In this document: in pieces, positions 1 through 5,871 of the stretch
How the letters are laid out: every line of letters starts with the position of its first letter
Position numbering within the stretch: the first letter of the stretch is position 1
Source of the DNA: Eubacteriales bacterium
GTDB lineage: Bacteria; Bacillota; Clostridia; Tissierellales; GPF-1
Assembly: GCA_030625815.1 (NCBI GenBank)
Contig: DAOUQF010000029.1
Span: 1 to 50,377 of the forward strand
Reading direction: 5' to 3'
Length of the DNA stretch: 50,377 nt
Made by a program: the position numbers and the translations under genes
The notes under the pieces: model-generated
What the model was told of the DNA's origin: nothing
What the model saw: only the letters and a program-made list of their open reading frames with translations
Databases searched by the model: none

Positions 1-56
1 TTCTCCTTCATTCTACAGTTTCACTTTATTATAATGATATCATCCTCGCTTTGCAA
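1..56 (-). promoter_or_regulatory. Minus-strand promoter and ribosome site of a gene beyond the left edge
   Basis: On the minus strand a TTGCAA -35 (51-56) lies 17 nt from a perfect TATAAT -10 (28-33). An AAGGAGAA ribosome-binding sequence follows at 1-8. The start codon would fall just outside the window, so a gene transcribed leftward is inferred but not seen. Confidence 0.55.
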
Positions 57-112
57 ACTCCAATCTTTTACAAATAATTTATAACCCCAAGGAAAATTCC
101 ACGCCTTTCCCC

Positions 113-141
113 TTGTCAATGCTTACCAATCGTACTATAAT
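113..141 (+). promoter_or_regulatory. Promoter of the tRNA-Thr gene
   Basis: TTGTCA (113-118), a 17-nt spacer and a perfect TATAAT (136-141) place the start of transcription about 12 nt before the tRNA. Confidence 0.75.
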
Positions 142-160
142 AAACTAGTCAAAACATTAT

Positions 161-236
161 GCTGATGTGGCACAGATGGTAGCGCAATTGATTCGTAATC
201 AATAGGTCGGGAGTTCGAGTCTCCCCATCAGCTCCA
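161..236 (+). tRNA. tRNA-Thr (anticodon CGU)
   Basis: The full cloverleaf can be folded by eye. The acceptor stem pairs GCTGATG with CATCAGC. The anticodon stem pairs ATTGA with TCAAT around a TTCGTAA loop, giving anticodon CGT, which reads ACG (Thr). The T-arm pairs GGGAG with CTCCC around TTCGAGT. The CCA end is encoded. It appears as a single-gene transcript, with its own promoter 20 nt upstream and an intrinsic terminator directly after the CCA. Confidence 0.95.
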
Positions 237-260
237 AACCCGCGAACTGCGGGTTTTTTT
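237..260 (+). terminator. Intrinsic terminator of tRNA-Thr
   Basis: A hairpin AACCCGC/GCGGGTT with loop GAACT is followed by a run of T. Confidence 0.85.
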
Positions 261-313
261 ATACCTGTTTTTGTAAAAAAATGTAAGCTATCTGATAAAC
301 AGTTGATTCTATC

Positions 314-342
314 TTTTCTTTTTGTTTAACAGATAGTATAAT
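314..342 (+). promoter_or_regulatory. Probable promoter of the 85-residue protein gene
   Basis: A perfect TATAAT (337-342) lies 25 nt before the start codon. The -35 at 17-nt spacing (TTTTCT, 314-319) is poor, so the element is only partly supported. Confidence 0.5.
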
Positions 343-366
343 AAGAAAAAACCTTGGAGGAATACC

Positions 367-624
367 ATGTTTTCATTTTTCAAAAAGAAAAGGCTGAAGA
401 CAAAACCGGCTACCATTCTTTCGAAGCGGGCAAACACAAACATTACCAGCCATTCCGGCAACCATAAATCCACCGAACTCTACTATATTGAAGTCCAGCA
501 TCCCGATGGTGCCGTCGAAGAGTTTGGCGTTGACTATCCCCTCTATCGAAGAGCCCATAAGGGAAGCCGTGTTCAACTTTATTTTGACGATTTCATTTTG
601 GATCGAATTGTCCTTGGAACTTAA
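367..624 (+). CDS. Small hypothetical protein, 85 residues
   Basis: This is a short, probably soluble protein with a very basic N-terminus (FFKKKRLKTK) and an acidic-aromatic C-terminal half (YYIEVQHPDG, LYFDDFILDR). I do not recognise the family. The gene looks real: a TTGGAGG ribosome site lies 7 nt before the ATG, a TATAAT box is upstream, and a TTCG-loop terminator begins at the stop codon. The antisense reading frame over the same bases has no comparable signals. It is a monocistronic unit between tRNA-Thr and hisS. No membrane segment or signal peptide is visible. Function unknown. Confidence 0.7.
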   Translation: MFSFFKKKRLKTKPATILSKRANTNITSHSGNHKSTELYYIEVQHPDGAVEEFGVDYPLYRRAHKGSRVQLYFDDFILDRIVLGT

Positions 625-644
625 ACGCCTTCGGGCGTTTTTTT
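624..644 (+). terminator. Intrinsic terminator after the 85-residue protein gene
   Basis: AAACGCC, TTCG loop, GGCGTTT, then T7. It overlaps the last base of the stop codon. Confidence 0.85.
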
Positions 645-649
645 CATGT

Positions 650-678
650 TTGGCAGTCTCCTGCATTTATGGTATAGT
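650..678 (+). promoter_or_regulatory. Promoter of hisS
   Basis: TTGGCA (650-655), a 17-nt spacer and TATAGT (673-678). Only about 25 nt of leader follow, so there is no room for a T-box riboswitch. Confidence 0.7.
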
Positions 679-708
679 TAGGAAAGAATTTTATTAAGGA
701 GGAATGAA

Positions 709-1944
709 ATGAAATTTAATTCAAACCCTGTACGGGGAACTCGTGATATTCTTCCATCTGAAATGCGATTACGCGATGAGGTGGAGGGTAAGATTCTGGC
801 GATGTATCGATCTCATGGCTTTCATCGAATCGAGACGCCGGCGATTGAAACGCTATCGCTTCTTTTGGGAAGCGAAGGCGGCGAAAATCTGAAGATGATC
901 TATAAGATCCTGAAGCGAGGTGCGAAGTTGAATCTGTCCGCCGATGATCTGAAAGAAAATGACATTTGCGACATGGGTCTTCGATATGACTTGACCCTGC
1001 CCTTGAGCCGCTTCTACTCCAATCATCAAAATGAATTGGAAATGCCTTTTAAAGCCATTCAAGTAGACAACGTCTTCCGGGCGGAGCGTCCGCAAAAGGG
1101 CCGATTCCGTTCCTTCAAGCAATGTGATATCGACATACTTGGCGATCCTACCGAGAACGCGGAGATCGAATTGATCACCACGACGGCAAAAGCTTTGTCA
1201 GCCATCGGATTTGAAAACTTCACCATTCGGATCAATGATCGACGCATCTTAAGCGCCATGATCCTTGCCGCCGGATTTGACGAAACACAAATCGGCAGCG
1301 TCTGCATTACCCTGGACAAACTGGATAAAGTCGGTTTTGACGGGGTAAAAGAGGAGATGCTGAAGAAAGAATATGCACCGGAATCCGTGGAAGCCTTCCT
1401 GTCTTCCATTCAATCCATGAATTTGGATACCCTGGCTGCGCTTTCCATCGACGAGAAAGTCAAGAACGCCTTGACCCGGGTTGTTAAAACCGTGAAAACC
1501 TTCAGCCGAAACACTTACGTGATCGAATTTGATCCAACCTTGGTTCGCGGCATGGGCTACTATACGGGTTTGATCTTCGAGGCAAGTTATGGTCCCTACG
1601 GATATTCCATTGCCGGAGGCGGCCGCTATGATGAAATGATTGGACGATTTTCCAAAACCAGCGTCCCTGCTGTTGGCTTCTCCATTGGATTCGAACGAAT
1701 TATTGGGATTTTAATGGAAGAAACCCTACAGAAGGAAACCATAGAAAAGCGGATTGCCCTCGTTTATTCGAATGATGCAGATTGGACAGAAATTCTGCCG
1801 GCCGCCGATGCCCTTCGCGTCGATGCGACCGTATCCTGCATCTTAGGCAAGAAAAAGCTAGGCAAACAATTGAATCAATTGAAATCCCTCGGATATACCC
1901 ATTTTATGGTATTTGGAAGAGATAATGAGATCGCGGAGCTTTAA
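709..1944 (+). CDS. hisS: Histidyl-tRNA synthetase with a short C-terminal domain
   Basis: This class II aminoacyl-tRNA synthetase charges tRNA-His. Motif 2 is at about 123-145 (FRAERPQKGRFRSF), the histidine-binding motifs are RGMGYYTG (280-287) and GGGRYD (303-308), and motif 3 is near 321-332 (GFSIGFERI). The RYDLTLPLSR segment near 92 resembles the eukaryote-like HisRS branch more than the E. coli type. The usual GLDYY triad reads GMGYY, with Gly for Asp. The anticodon-binding domain (from about 347) has only some 65 residues where about 90 is normal, and the stop codon lies inside the terminator hairpin. HisZ, the regulatory paralogue, is the main alternative, but it normally lacks this C-terminal domain altogether and no his genes are nearby. 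The start is supported by AAGGAGG 6 nt upstream. Confidence 0.82.
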   Translation: MKFNSNPVRGTRDILPSEMRLRDEVEGKILAMYRSHGFHRIETPAIETLSLLLGSEGGENLKMIYKILKRGAKLNLSADDLKENDICDMGLRYDLTLPLSRFYSNHQNELEMPFKAIQVDNVFRAERPQKGRFRSFKQCDIDILGDPTENAEIELITTTAKALSAIGFENFTIRINDRRILSAMILAAGFDETQIGSVCITLDKLDKVGFDGVKEEMLKKEYAPESVEAFLSSIQSMNLDTLAALSIDEKVKNALTRVVKTVKTFSRNTYVIEFDPTLVRGMGYYTGLIFEASYGPYGYSIAGGGRYDEMIGRFSKTSVPAVGFSIGFERIIGILMEETLQKETIEKRIALVYSNDADWTEILPAADALRVDATVSCILGKKKLGKQLNQLKSLGYTHFMVFGRDNEIAEL

Positions 1945-1960
1945 GCTTCGCGGTTTTTCT
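1932..1960 (+). terminator. Terminator overlapping the hisS stop codon
   Basis: A ten-pair stem, CGCGGAGCTT with AAGCTTCGCG (one G-T pair), has the TAA stop at its loop and is followed by a T-rich tract. Confidence 0.75.
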
Positions 1961-1980
1961 TTTAATTAAATCAATTCACA

Positions 1981-2083
1981 ACTTAATAATATTGATTTTC
2001 GCTTATTAAACTTCGGTAAAAGCGGTATTCAAAAAGCCAAAAATCAATATTATTAAGTTCGATATTAATAATATTGATTTTTT
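1981..2083. repeat. Three copies of a 17-bp AT-rich operator-like sequence
   Basis: The sequence TTAATAATATTGATTTT occurs at 1983-1999 (+), inverted at 2040-2056, and again at 2065-2081 (+). The first two copies form a perfect 19-bp inverted repeat about 40 nt apart. The third ends 4 nt before the -35 box of the following operon. The arrangement suggests multiple binding sites for a regulator, most simply the DUF2089 protein encoded just downstream. No binding is shown by sequence alone. Confidence 0.7.
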
Positions 2084-2085
2084 TA

Positions 2086-2114
2086 TTGACATAATTGATA
2101 TTCCATCCTATACT
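2086..2114 (+). promoter_or_regulatory. Promoter of the DUF2089 operon
   Basis: A consensus TTGACA (2086-2091), a 17-nt spacer and TATACT (2109-2114). It sits directly after the third operator-like repeat. Confidence 0.85.
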
Positions 2115-2137
2115 ATAGATGTAAGGAGGTGATGCAG

Positions 2138-2443
2138 GTGGCAGAATCCATAAAAAGAACAAAGGGAAAGATCAAGATTGTCGTTCTCCCTTCCGATGGA
2201 CCCTCGATCCGCATTCCGGCAATTCCATTAAGATGGTTGGCTTCCTGGGCGAAATTCGGAATCTGGGTAGCAAAAAAACAGGGCGGAAAAGATACAAAGG
2301 ATGAGGAATGGGTCAAGATCCTCGAACGAATCGATCCAAAGGATCTTCGTGTCATTTTGCTCAGCCTCGATATTGGAGTTCCCTACGAACTCGTTGATGT
2401 AGACGCCAGCGATGGAACGAAAGTCTCCATTCGTATTTATTAG
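2138..2443 (+). CDS. Small protein with the C-terminal domain of the SHOCT-like operon partner
   Basis: This is the first gene of a three-gene operon. The product has about 101 residues and no signal peptide. GTG at 2138 is chosen as start because it lies 8 nt after AAGGAGG; in-frame codons further upstream overlap or crowd that site. Its region IRIPAIPLRWLASWAKFG, then ERIDPKDLRV and a final DGTKVSIRIY, follows the same pattern as the C-terminal half of the third gene (VNIPLGLVKVGLKLASK, DKIDFDEV, DGEKVEIIVE). The two therefore appear to be paralogous domains, here without the N-terminal SHOCT-like helix pair. The biochemical role is unknown. Cotranscription with a DUF2089 regulator suggests a part in envelope-stress-type regulation as in YvlB-like operons, which is inference. 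Confidence 0.75.
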   Translation: MAESIKRTKGKIKIVVLPSDGPSIRIPAIPLRWLASWAKFGIWVAKKQGGKDTKDEEWVKILERIDPKDLRVILLSLDIGVPYELVDVDASDGTKVSIRIY

Positions 2444-2452
2444 GAGGACAAG

Positions 2453-2830
2453 ATGAAAAAAGAAGTGATCGGCAGCTGTCCCATTTGTTCCCACGAACTA
2501 AAAGTCACTCGACTGCAATGCACGAATTGCGGAACAGCGCTAGAAGGCAATTTCCAATTAAACAAGTTTATGAAGCTGAACAAAGAACAACTCTTTTTTT
2601 TAGAGGTCTTTGTCAAGAATCGGGGTAATATTAAAGAGATTGAAAAAGAGTTGAATATCTCTTACCCCACCGTTCGAAACCGCCTCGACTCAATCATCAA
2701 GGCGCTGGGGTATCAAACCGGTCCCCAAAAATCCGTAGACCGAAAATCCATTTTAAAAAAATTGGATGCCGGTGACATTTCAACCGAAGAAGCACTTAAA
2801 TTGCTCAGTGGTGAGGAGGATAAATCATGA
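2453..2830 (+). CDS. DUF2089 family putative regulator (zinc ribbon plus helix-turn-helix)
   Basis: The protein has 125 residues. A zinc ribbon lies at the N-terminus with two Cys pairs (CPIC near 10 and CTNC near 23). A sigma-like helix-turn-helix follows (NIKEIEKELNISYPTVRNRLDSI, about 60-83), and a short C-terminal helix pair (LDAGDISTEEALKLLSG) has the same SHOCT-like pattern as the N-terminus of the next gene. This is the DUF2089 family layout. A DNA-binding role is inferred from the fold. It is the best candidate to bind the three repeats upstream. An AGGAGG ribosome site precedes the ATG, and the stop overlaps the next start by 4 nt (ATGA), implying translational coupling. Confidence 0.85.
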   Translation: MKKEVIGSCPICSHELKVTRLQCTNCGTALEGNFQLNKFMKLNKEQLFFLEVFVKNRGNIKEIEKELNISYPTVRNRLDSIIKALGYQTGPQKSVDRKSILKKLDAGDISTEEALKLLSGEEDKS

Positions 2831-3213
2831 ATGCAAATTCAGAAGAAAAAAAACAAATTCTAGAAATGCTGACATCCGGCAAGATCACCCAAGATCAAGC
2901 CCTCGAATTGCTTTCCGCCCTTGAAGAAGGAACGGAAGAATCCATTAAAACACCGTCAAGCGAGAAAAAATTCCTGCGCATTCGCGTTCAGGATGGCGAC
3001 AGAGATGGAGACAAGGTGAATGTCAATATCCCCTTGGGCTTGGTGAAAGTCGGTCTGAAGTTGGCCAGCAAATATGCCGACGATGAGGATCTCAAAGCCC
3101 TTGATAAAATTGATTTTGATGAAGTCCTTGAAATGATCGAACAGGGCGCCGAAGGCAAGATCGTCGAAATCGATACAAAAGACGGAGAAAAGGTCGAGAT
3201 CATCGTTGAATAG
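2827..3213 (+). CDS. SHOCT-like domain protein (YvlB N-terminal type)
   Basis: A protein of 128 residues. The N-terminal helix pair (ILEMLTSGKITQDQALELLS, about 11-30) is the SHOCT-like domain seen at the start of YvlB/LiaX-type and DUF4097 proteins. An acidic linker and a second domain (about 50-128) follow, with VNIPLGLVKVGLKLASK and a terminal DGEKVEIIVE strand. Unlike full YvlB it lacks the beta-helical DUF4097 part. The start overlaps the DUF2089 gene by 4 nt and the operon ends at a strong terminator. It probably interacts with its operon partners through the shared domains, which is inference. Confidence 0.8.
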   Translation: MNANSEEKKQILEMLTSGKITQDQALELLSALEEGTEESIKTPSSEKKFLRIRVQDGDRDGDKVNVNIPLGLVKVGLKLASKYADDEDLKALDKIDFDEVLEMIEQGAEGKIVEIDTKDGEKVEIIVE

Positions 3214-3220
3214 ACATAGA

Positions 3221-3258
3221 AAAAAGGGAATCGAAAATTCGATTCCCTTTTATTTTTC
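3221..3258. terminator. Bidirectional terminator between convergent genes
   Basis: The stem AAGGGAATCGAA pairs with TTCGATTCCCTT and has A-rich 5' and T-rich 3' flanks. It serves the DUF2089 operon (+) and the small membrane protein gene (-). Confidence 0.85.
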
Positions 3259-3486
3259 TGCAGAGCCCTTGGCTTTCCACTTCTCGACGATTATCTCGAT
3301 CCCGGTAAAGAGCAGCGACATCATTCCAACTAAAACAATCCCCCACAACATTTCCCTATTGACCATAATCGGATTGATTCCATAAGGAACCCGCGTCCGA
3401 TCGATCAAAATCTTTCCGATCGCAAGAATGGTGAGAACAACGGCACTCACAAAGAAGGCTTCCGATAAAAATCGAATCTTTTTCAT
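3250..3486 (-). CDS. Small two-helix membrane protein A
   Basis: About 78 residues, with a basic start (MKKIR), a first hydrophobic segment (AFFVSAVVLTILAIGKILI), a short extracytoplasmic-type loop with RVPYGINPI, and a second hydrophobic segment (LLFTGIEIIV). ATG 3486 is preferred over an upstream in-frame start because AAAGGA lies about 9 nt before it. The neighbouring gene encodes a protein of the same layout with a similar P-x-G-x-x-P loop motif, so the two look like tandem paralogues. I do not recognise a named family; DUF3955-like small membrane proteins are the nearest type I can think of. Function unknown. Confidence 0.65.
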   Translation of the reverse strand: MKKIRFLSEAFFVSAVVLTILAIGKILIDRTRVPYGINPIMVNREMLWGIVLVGMMSLLFTGIEIIVEKWKAKGSAEK

Positions 3487-3544
3487 AGTCACACATCCTT
3501 TATCTGGTATGTAACGCCTTCTCATTATATGGATACCCGAATTT

Positions 3545-3775
3545 TCACTCCTCTTGCTTTCTCATTTGACGATCGTGAATCACATTCAACACAAATGAAA
3601 AAAGTGCGATGCCGATTGTCAATTTGAACCATCCATCTATCGGAGAAACCGGACAGACGCCCTCGGGCAAAGTCATTCGATTATAGAAAAATCGAATCAG
3701 GGTATATCCCCCTGCCCCCATTGCCAAAACAAAAGAACCCGTTGACAGCCACCATAAAATTGATTGTTTTCGCAT
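3545..3775 (-). CDS. Small two-helix membrane protein B
   Basis: About 76 residues, starting at ATG 3775 after AAGGAGGAG. It has two hydrophobic segments (WLSTGSFVLAMGAGGYTLI and FKLTIGIALFSFVLNVI) around a loop with TLPEGVCPV, and a charged tail (DRQMRKQEE). The loop motif matches PYGINPI in protein A 60 nt downstream, which supports an old tandem duplication. It precedes protein A in the same direction and both may be cotranscribed. A TATAAT box (3524-3529) between them could also give protein A its own promoter. Function unknown. Confidence 0.65.
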   Translation of the reverse strand: MRKQSILWWLSTGSFVLAMGAGGYTLIRFFYNRMTLPEGVCPVSPIDGWFKLTIGIALFSFVLNVIHDRQMRKQEE

Positions 3776-3810
3776 CAGAACTCCTCCTTTCTCCACTTAT
3801 ACCCAAATTC

Positions 3811-3838
3811 TAAAAAAAAAACGCTCCGAAGAGCGTTT
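3811..3838 (-). terminator. Terminator of ribU
   Basis: The stem AAACGCTC/GAGCGTTT with a tetraloop is followed on the minus strand by T9. It overlaps the ribU stop codon. Confidence 0.85.
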
Positions 3839-4421
3839 ATCGATGCAAAACTGGTGATAGGCGTTTGTAAATCAACATCGTTACAATCGTCACCACAACT
3901 CCCTTTAAGAGATTGAATGGCACCACACTGTAAAGAACAAGGGTCGAAACGTCGGTAATGGACGGATTGATCGCTGTTCCCAATCCAACAATCGCTTCAA
4001 TCGGCATAAAATTCGAAAAAAACGGAATCAACAAGTACAAATTTGCTACGGCGCCGACAGCCGCCATAACAACAGTGCCCAAAGCCATTCCTTTCACCGC
4101 AGTCGATTTCGACGGCTTCTTGCGATACCAAATAGCCGCTGGAACCACAATAGAGCAACCGATTAAGAAATTGGCCAATTCGCCTACGCCGCCCGTGCTT
4201 GACTTTAAGACCACATGCAACAAGTTTTTAATCAATTCCACCGCAACTCCGGCAAGGGGTCCCAGTGAAAATCCCGCCAGCAATGCCGGAACATCACTAA
4301 AATCAATTTGCAGGAACGATGGAAACATCGGCAACGGGATCTCAATCAGTTGCAGCAAAAAAGCTACCGCAGACAACATGCCCACCTTCACAATCCATTT
4401 GGTTTTCATTGACGTACTCAT
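3837..4421 (-). CDS. ribU: Riboflavin ECF transporter, S component RibU
   Basis: A membrane protein of 194 residues with about six hydrophobic segments. It is the substrate-binding component of an energy-coupling-factor vitamin transporter, which takes up riboflavin with the shared EcfA/A'/T module encoded elsewhere. The pattern MLSAVAFLLQLIEIPLP, then FLQIDFSDVPALLAGFSLGP and a following VELIKNLLHV, is typical of RibU. The assignment is backed by the FMN riboswitch and conditional terminator directly upstream. ATG 4421 follows GGGAGGAAG at good spacing. No other riboflavin gene is in the window, so this is a single-gene vitamin-uptake unit. Confidence 0.93.
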   Translation of the reverse strand: MSTSMKTKWIVKVGMLSAVAFLLQLIEIPLPMFPSFLQIDFSDVPALLAGFSLGPLAGVAVELIKNLLHVVLKSSTGGVGELANFLIGCSIVVPAAIWYRKKPSKSTAVKGMALGTVVMAAVGAVANLYLLIPFFSNFMPIEAIVGLGTAINPSITDVSTLVLYSVVPFNLLKGVVVTIVTMLIYKRLSPVLHR

Positions 4422-4459
4422 ATATTCTTCCTCCCTTTCGTGGAAGAATATTCTCAGGT

Positions 4460-4486
4460 AAAAAAAATCAAGCCAAAAAGGGCCTG
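4460..4486 (-). terminator. Conditional terminator of the FMN riboswitch
   Basis: On the minus strand CAGGCC and GGCTTG (one G-T pair) flank a CTTTTT loop and are followed by T8. It lies between the aptamer and the ribU ribosome site, as expected for FMN-dependent transcription termination. Confidence 0.75.
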
Positions 4487-4505
4487 ATAAGTTGCGAGCA
4501 AACGC

Positions 4506-4617
4506 TCTTCTTCTCTCATCCAGACTGTACTGTCGGTCTTGGAATTACACCAAGTCAGCCTTTTGGCTCGCGGACTGTCACCGCCGGTCGGGAATTTCAC
4601 CCTGCCCTGAAGAATAT
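4506..4617 (-). ncRNA. FMN riboswitch (RFN element)
   Basis: The minus strand carries the RFN core with the signature GCAGGGTGAAATTCCCGACC, then CGGCGGT, GACAGTCCGCGAGCC and, near the 3' end, GTACAGTCTGGATGAGAG. The closing P1 stem can be drawn between ATTCTTC at the 5' end and GAAGAA at the 3' end. FMN binding is expected to favour the downstream terminator and switch ribU off. Confidence 0.95.
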
Positions 4618-4631
4618 TCTTTTGTAAATTT

Positions 4632-4660
4632 ATTATACGCAAGCCAAGGTCTTTCGTCAA
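4632..4660 (-). promoter_or_regulatory. Promoter of the ribU riboswitch transcript
   Basis: TTGACG (4655-4660), a 17-nt spacer and TATAAT (4632-4637) on the minus strand. Its -35 is back to back with that of the divergent gntR gene. Confidence 0.8.
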
Positions 4661-4703
4661 GTCTTGACACATGTTTTTTATTGTTATACTATTTATATAA
4701 CAA
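4657..4703 (+). promoter_or_regulatory. gntR promoter with overlapping operator
   Basis: TTGACA (4664-4669) and a TATACT/TACTAT -10 near 4685-4692. An 8-bp inverted repeat TTGTTATA-N7-TATAACAA (4681-4703) covers the -10 and is a probable autoregulatory site for the YtrA-type GntR protein. A second palindrome, GTCAAG-T-CTTGAC (4657-4669), is formed by the two back-to-back -35 boxes. Confidence 0.65.
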
Positions 4704-4721
4704 GCAACACAAGGAGACGCC

Positions 4722-5102
4722 ATGATTTTACAAATCGATGTCAATAGCGAAAAATCGCTCTATACGCAGATCTATGAATCGATTCTTCTCGGAATCGCGA
4801 CGGGATCCCTGGTGCCGGGTGCTTCCCTGCCCTCCGTCCGCCAGCTCGGCGGAGAATTGGGTGTCAATCTCCATACGGTCAACAAGGCGTATCGTCTATT
4901 GGCCCAAGATGGATTTGTTGTCATCAACAAAAAAAAGGGCGCCTTTATCGCCATGGATTTTTCCATCGACGAAAAAGACATCGAGGAATTGCGAGAATCC
5001 ATGACCATTCTGCTGGCAAAAGCCCATATCAAGGGTCTTTCCCTGGCAGAAACGCAGACACTGGTGCAATCCATTGCTCAAGATTTTACGAAGGAGGCAT
5101 AA
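4722..5102 (+). CDS. GntR family regulator, YtrA subfamily
   Basis: A protein of 126 residues. The winged helix-turn-helix occupies about 10-75 (SLYTQIYESILLGIATGSLV, PGASLPSVRQLGGELGV, NLHTVNKAYRLLAQDGFV). The C-terminal part is a short helical dimerisation region, the hallmark of YtrA-type GntR proteins, which have no ligand-binding domain. Such regulators usually control the membrane protein or ABC genes in their own operon. Here the next gene is a DUF1648/DUF5808 membrane protein starting 2 nt after the stop. The ribosome site AAGGAG precedes the ATG. A palindromic operator overlaps its promoter. Confidence 0.88.
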   Translation: MILQIDVNSEKSLYTQIYESILLGIATGSLVPGASLPSVRQLGGELGVNLHTVNKAYRLLAQDGFVVINKKKGAFIAMDFSIDEKDIEELRESMTILLAKAHIKGLSLAETQTLVQSIAQDFTKEA

Positions 5103-5104
5103 CC

Positions 5105-5835
5105 ATGTGGATTCTATGGATGATTCTACTTGTTATCGGCTATTTTTTACCGGATTTTCAACGCGGAAAAGGCCAACCCTTCCCAAGAAATTTCATCTGG
5201 GATTTTGGCTCGCGATGGGTGTTGCAGCCGCAACCTGGATCCTTTTGATTCTGAATTACGACGCCCTGCCCGATCCGCTTCCCGTTCACTGGGACCTGAT
5301 GGGACACCCCAACGGCTTTGTCGACAAGACCAAAAATGCGGTTCATCAAAATGCCGGCTTGATCCTGATCCTGATCGCCGGCTTTTATTTCTTTTCCAAC
5401 AAACATTATCAAGCCAAGCGATTGATTGACCCCGCACGGCCCAAGACCTCTTTGATCCGCTATCAAATCGCCCGGGACCGCATGAGCCTGTTTATGGTTC
5501 TCTTGGCCAATGTTCTGGCATTCCTTCTTGCCGTGGTTCAATTGGGCACAATCTGGAGCCTTCCACCATGGATCTATCCCGTCGCCTCAATAACGACCTT
5601 TACCGTTGTATTCGGAGGAATCGCCATTTACTATCTGACCACAGGCGATCACGGACAACGCTTAACCGTCAAGACCGACGAAACGGTGAATGAAAATCTG
5701 GCTCCCCGGACCGACCCCACCCTCTGGGTGCCAAAACGATTCAGCGGCGGCTACACCGTCAATGCCGGGCACCCCATCGGCAAGCTGATCTATATCGGGA
5801 TCATCCTTCTCGTCCTTGCCTTGATACTCTTCTAA
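5105..5835 (+). CDS. DUF1648/DUF5808 membrane protein, frame break at a T6A heptamer
   Basis: Two frames make up this gene. ATG 5105 lies 7 nt after AAGGAGG and begins a hydrophobic segment (MWILWMILLVIGYFL). That frame stops near codon 48. The rest (TRKRPTLPKKF, then DUF1648 with LPDPLPVHWDLMGHP, more membrane segments and a C-terminal DUF5808-type block DPTLWVPKRF...NAGHPIGKLI) lies in the -1 frame. The change can occur exactly at T-TTT-TTA (5143-5149), a classical -1 slippery heptamer, or could reflect loss of one T. Without the shift, the long frame would have to start at ATG 5116 or TTG 5074, neither with a good ribosome site. It is cotranscribed with the GntR gene. Its role in the membrane is unknown. 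Confidence 0.75.
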
Positions 5836-5871
5836 AAAAACGAGGTGCAGAAAATTTCTGCACCTCGTTTG
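5836..5871. terminator. Bidirectional terminator between the DUF1648 gene and tex
   Basis: A near-perfect inverted repeat AAACGAGGTGCAGAAA/TTTCTGCACCTCGTTT flanked by A and T runs lies between the convergent genes. Confidence 0.85.

Noticed and set aside
625-708. T-box riboswitch before hisS
   Set aside because: The promoter leaves about 25 nt of leader and no T-box core sequence is present.
1981-2083. CRISPR-like repeats
   Set aside because: Only three copies in mixed orientation with unequal spacing at a promoter; an operator cluster is more likely. No cas genes are present.
5074-5116. TTG 5074 or ATG 5116 as start of the DUF1648 protein
   Set aside because: TTG 5074 has no ribosome site and ATG 5116 is 18 nt from it. 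ATG 5105 is at ideal distance, in the other frame.
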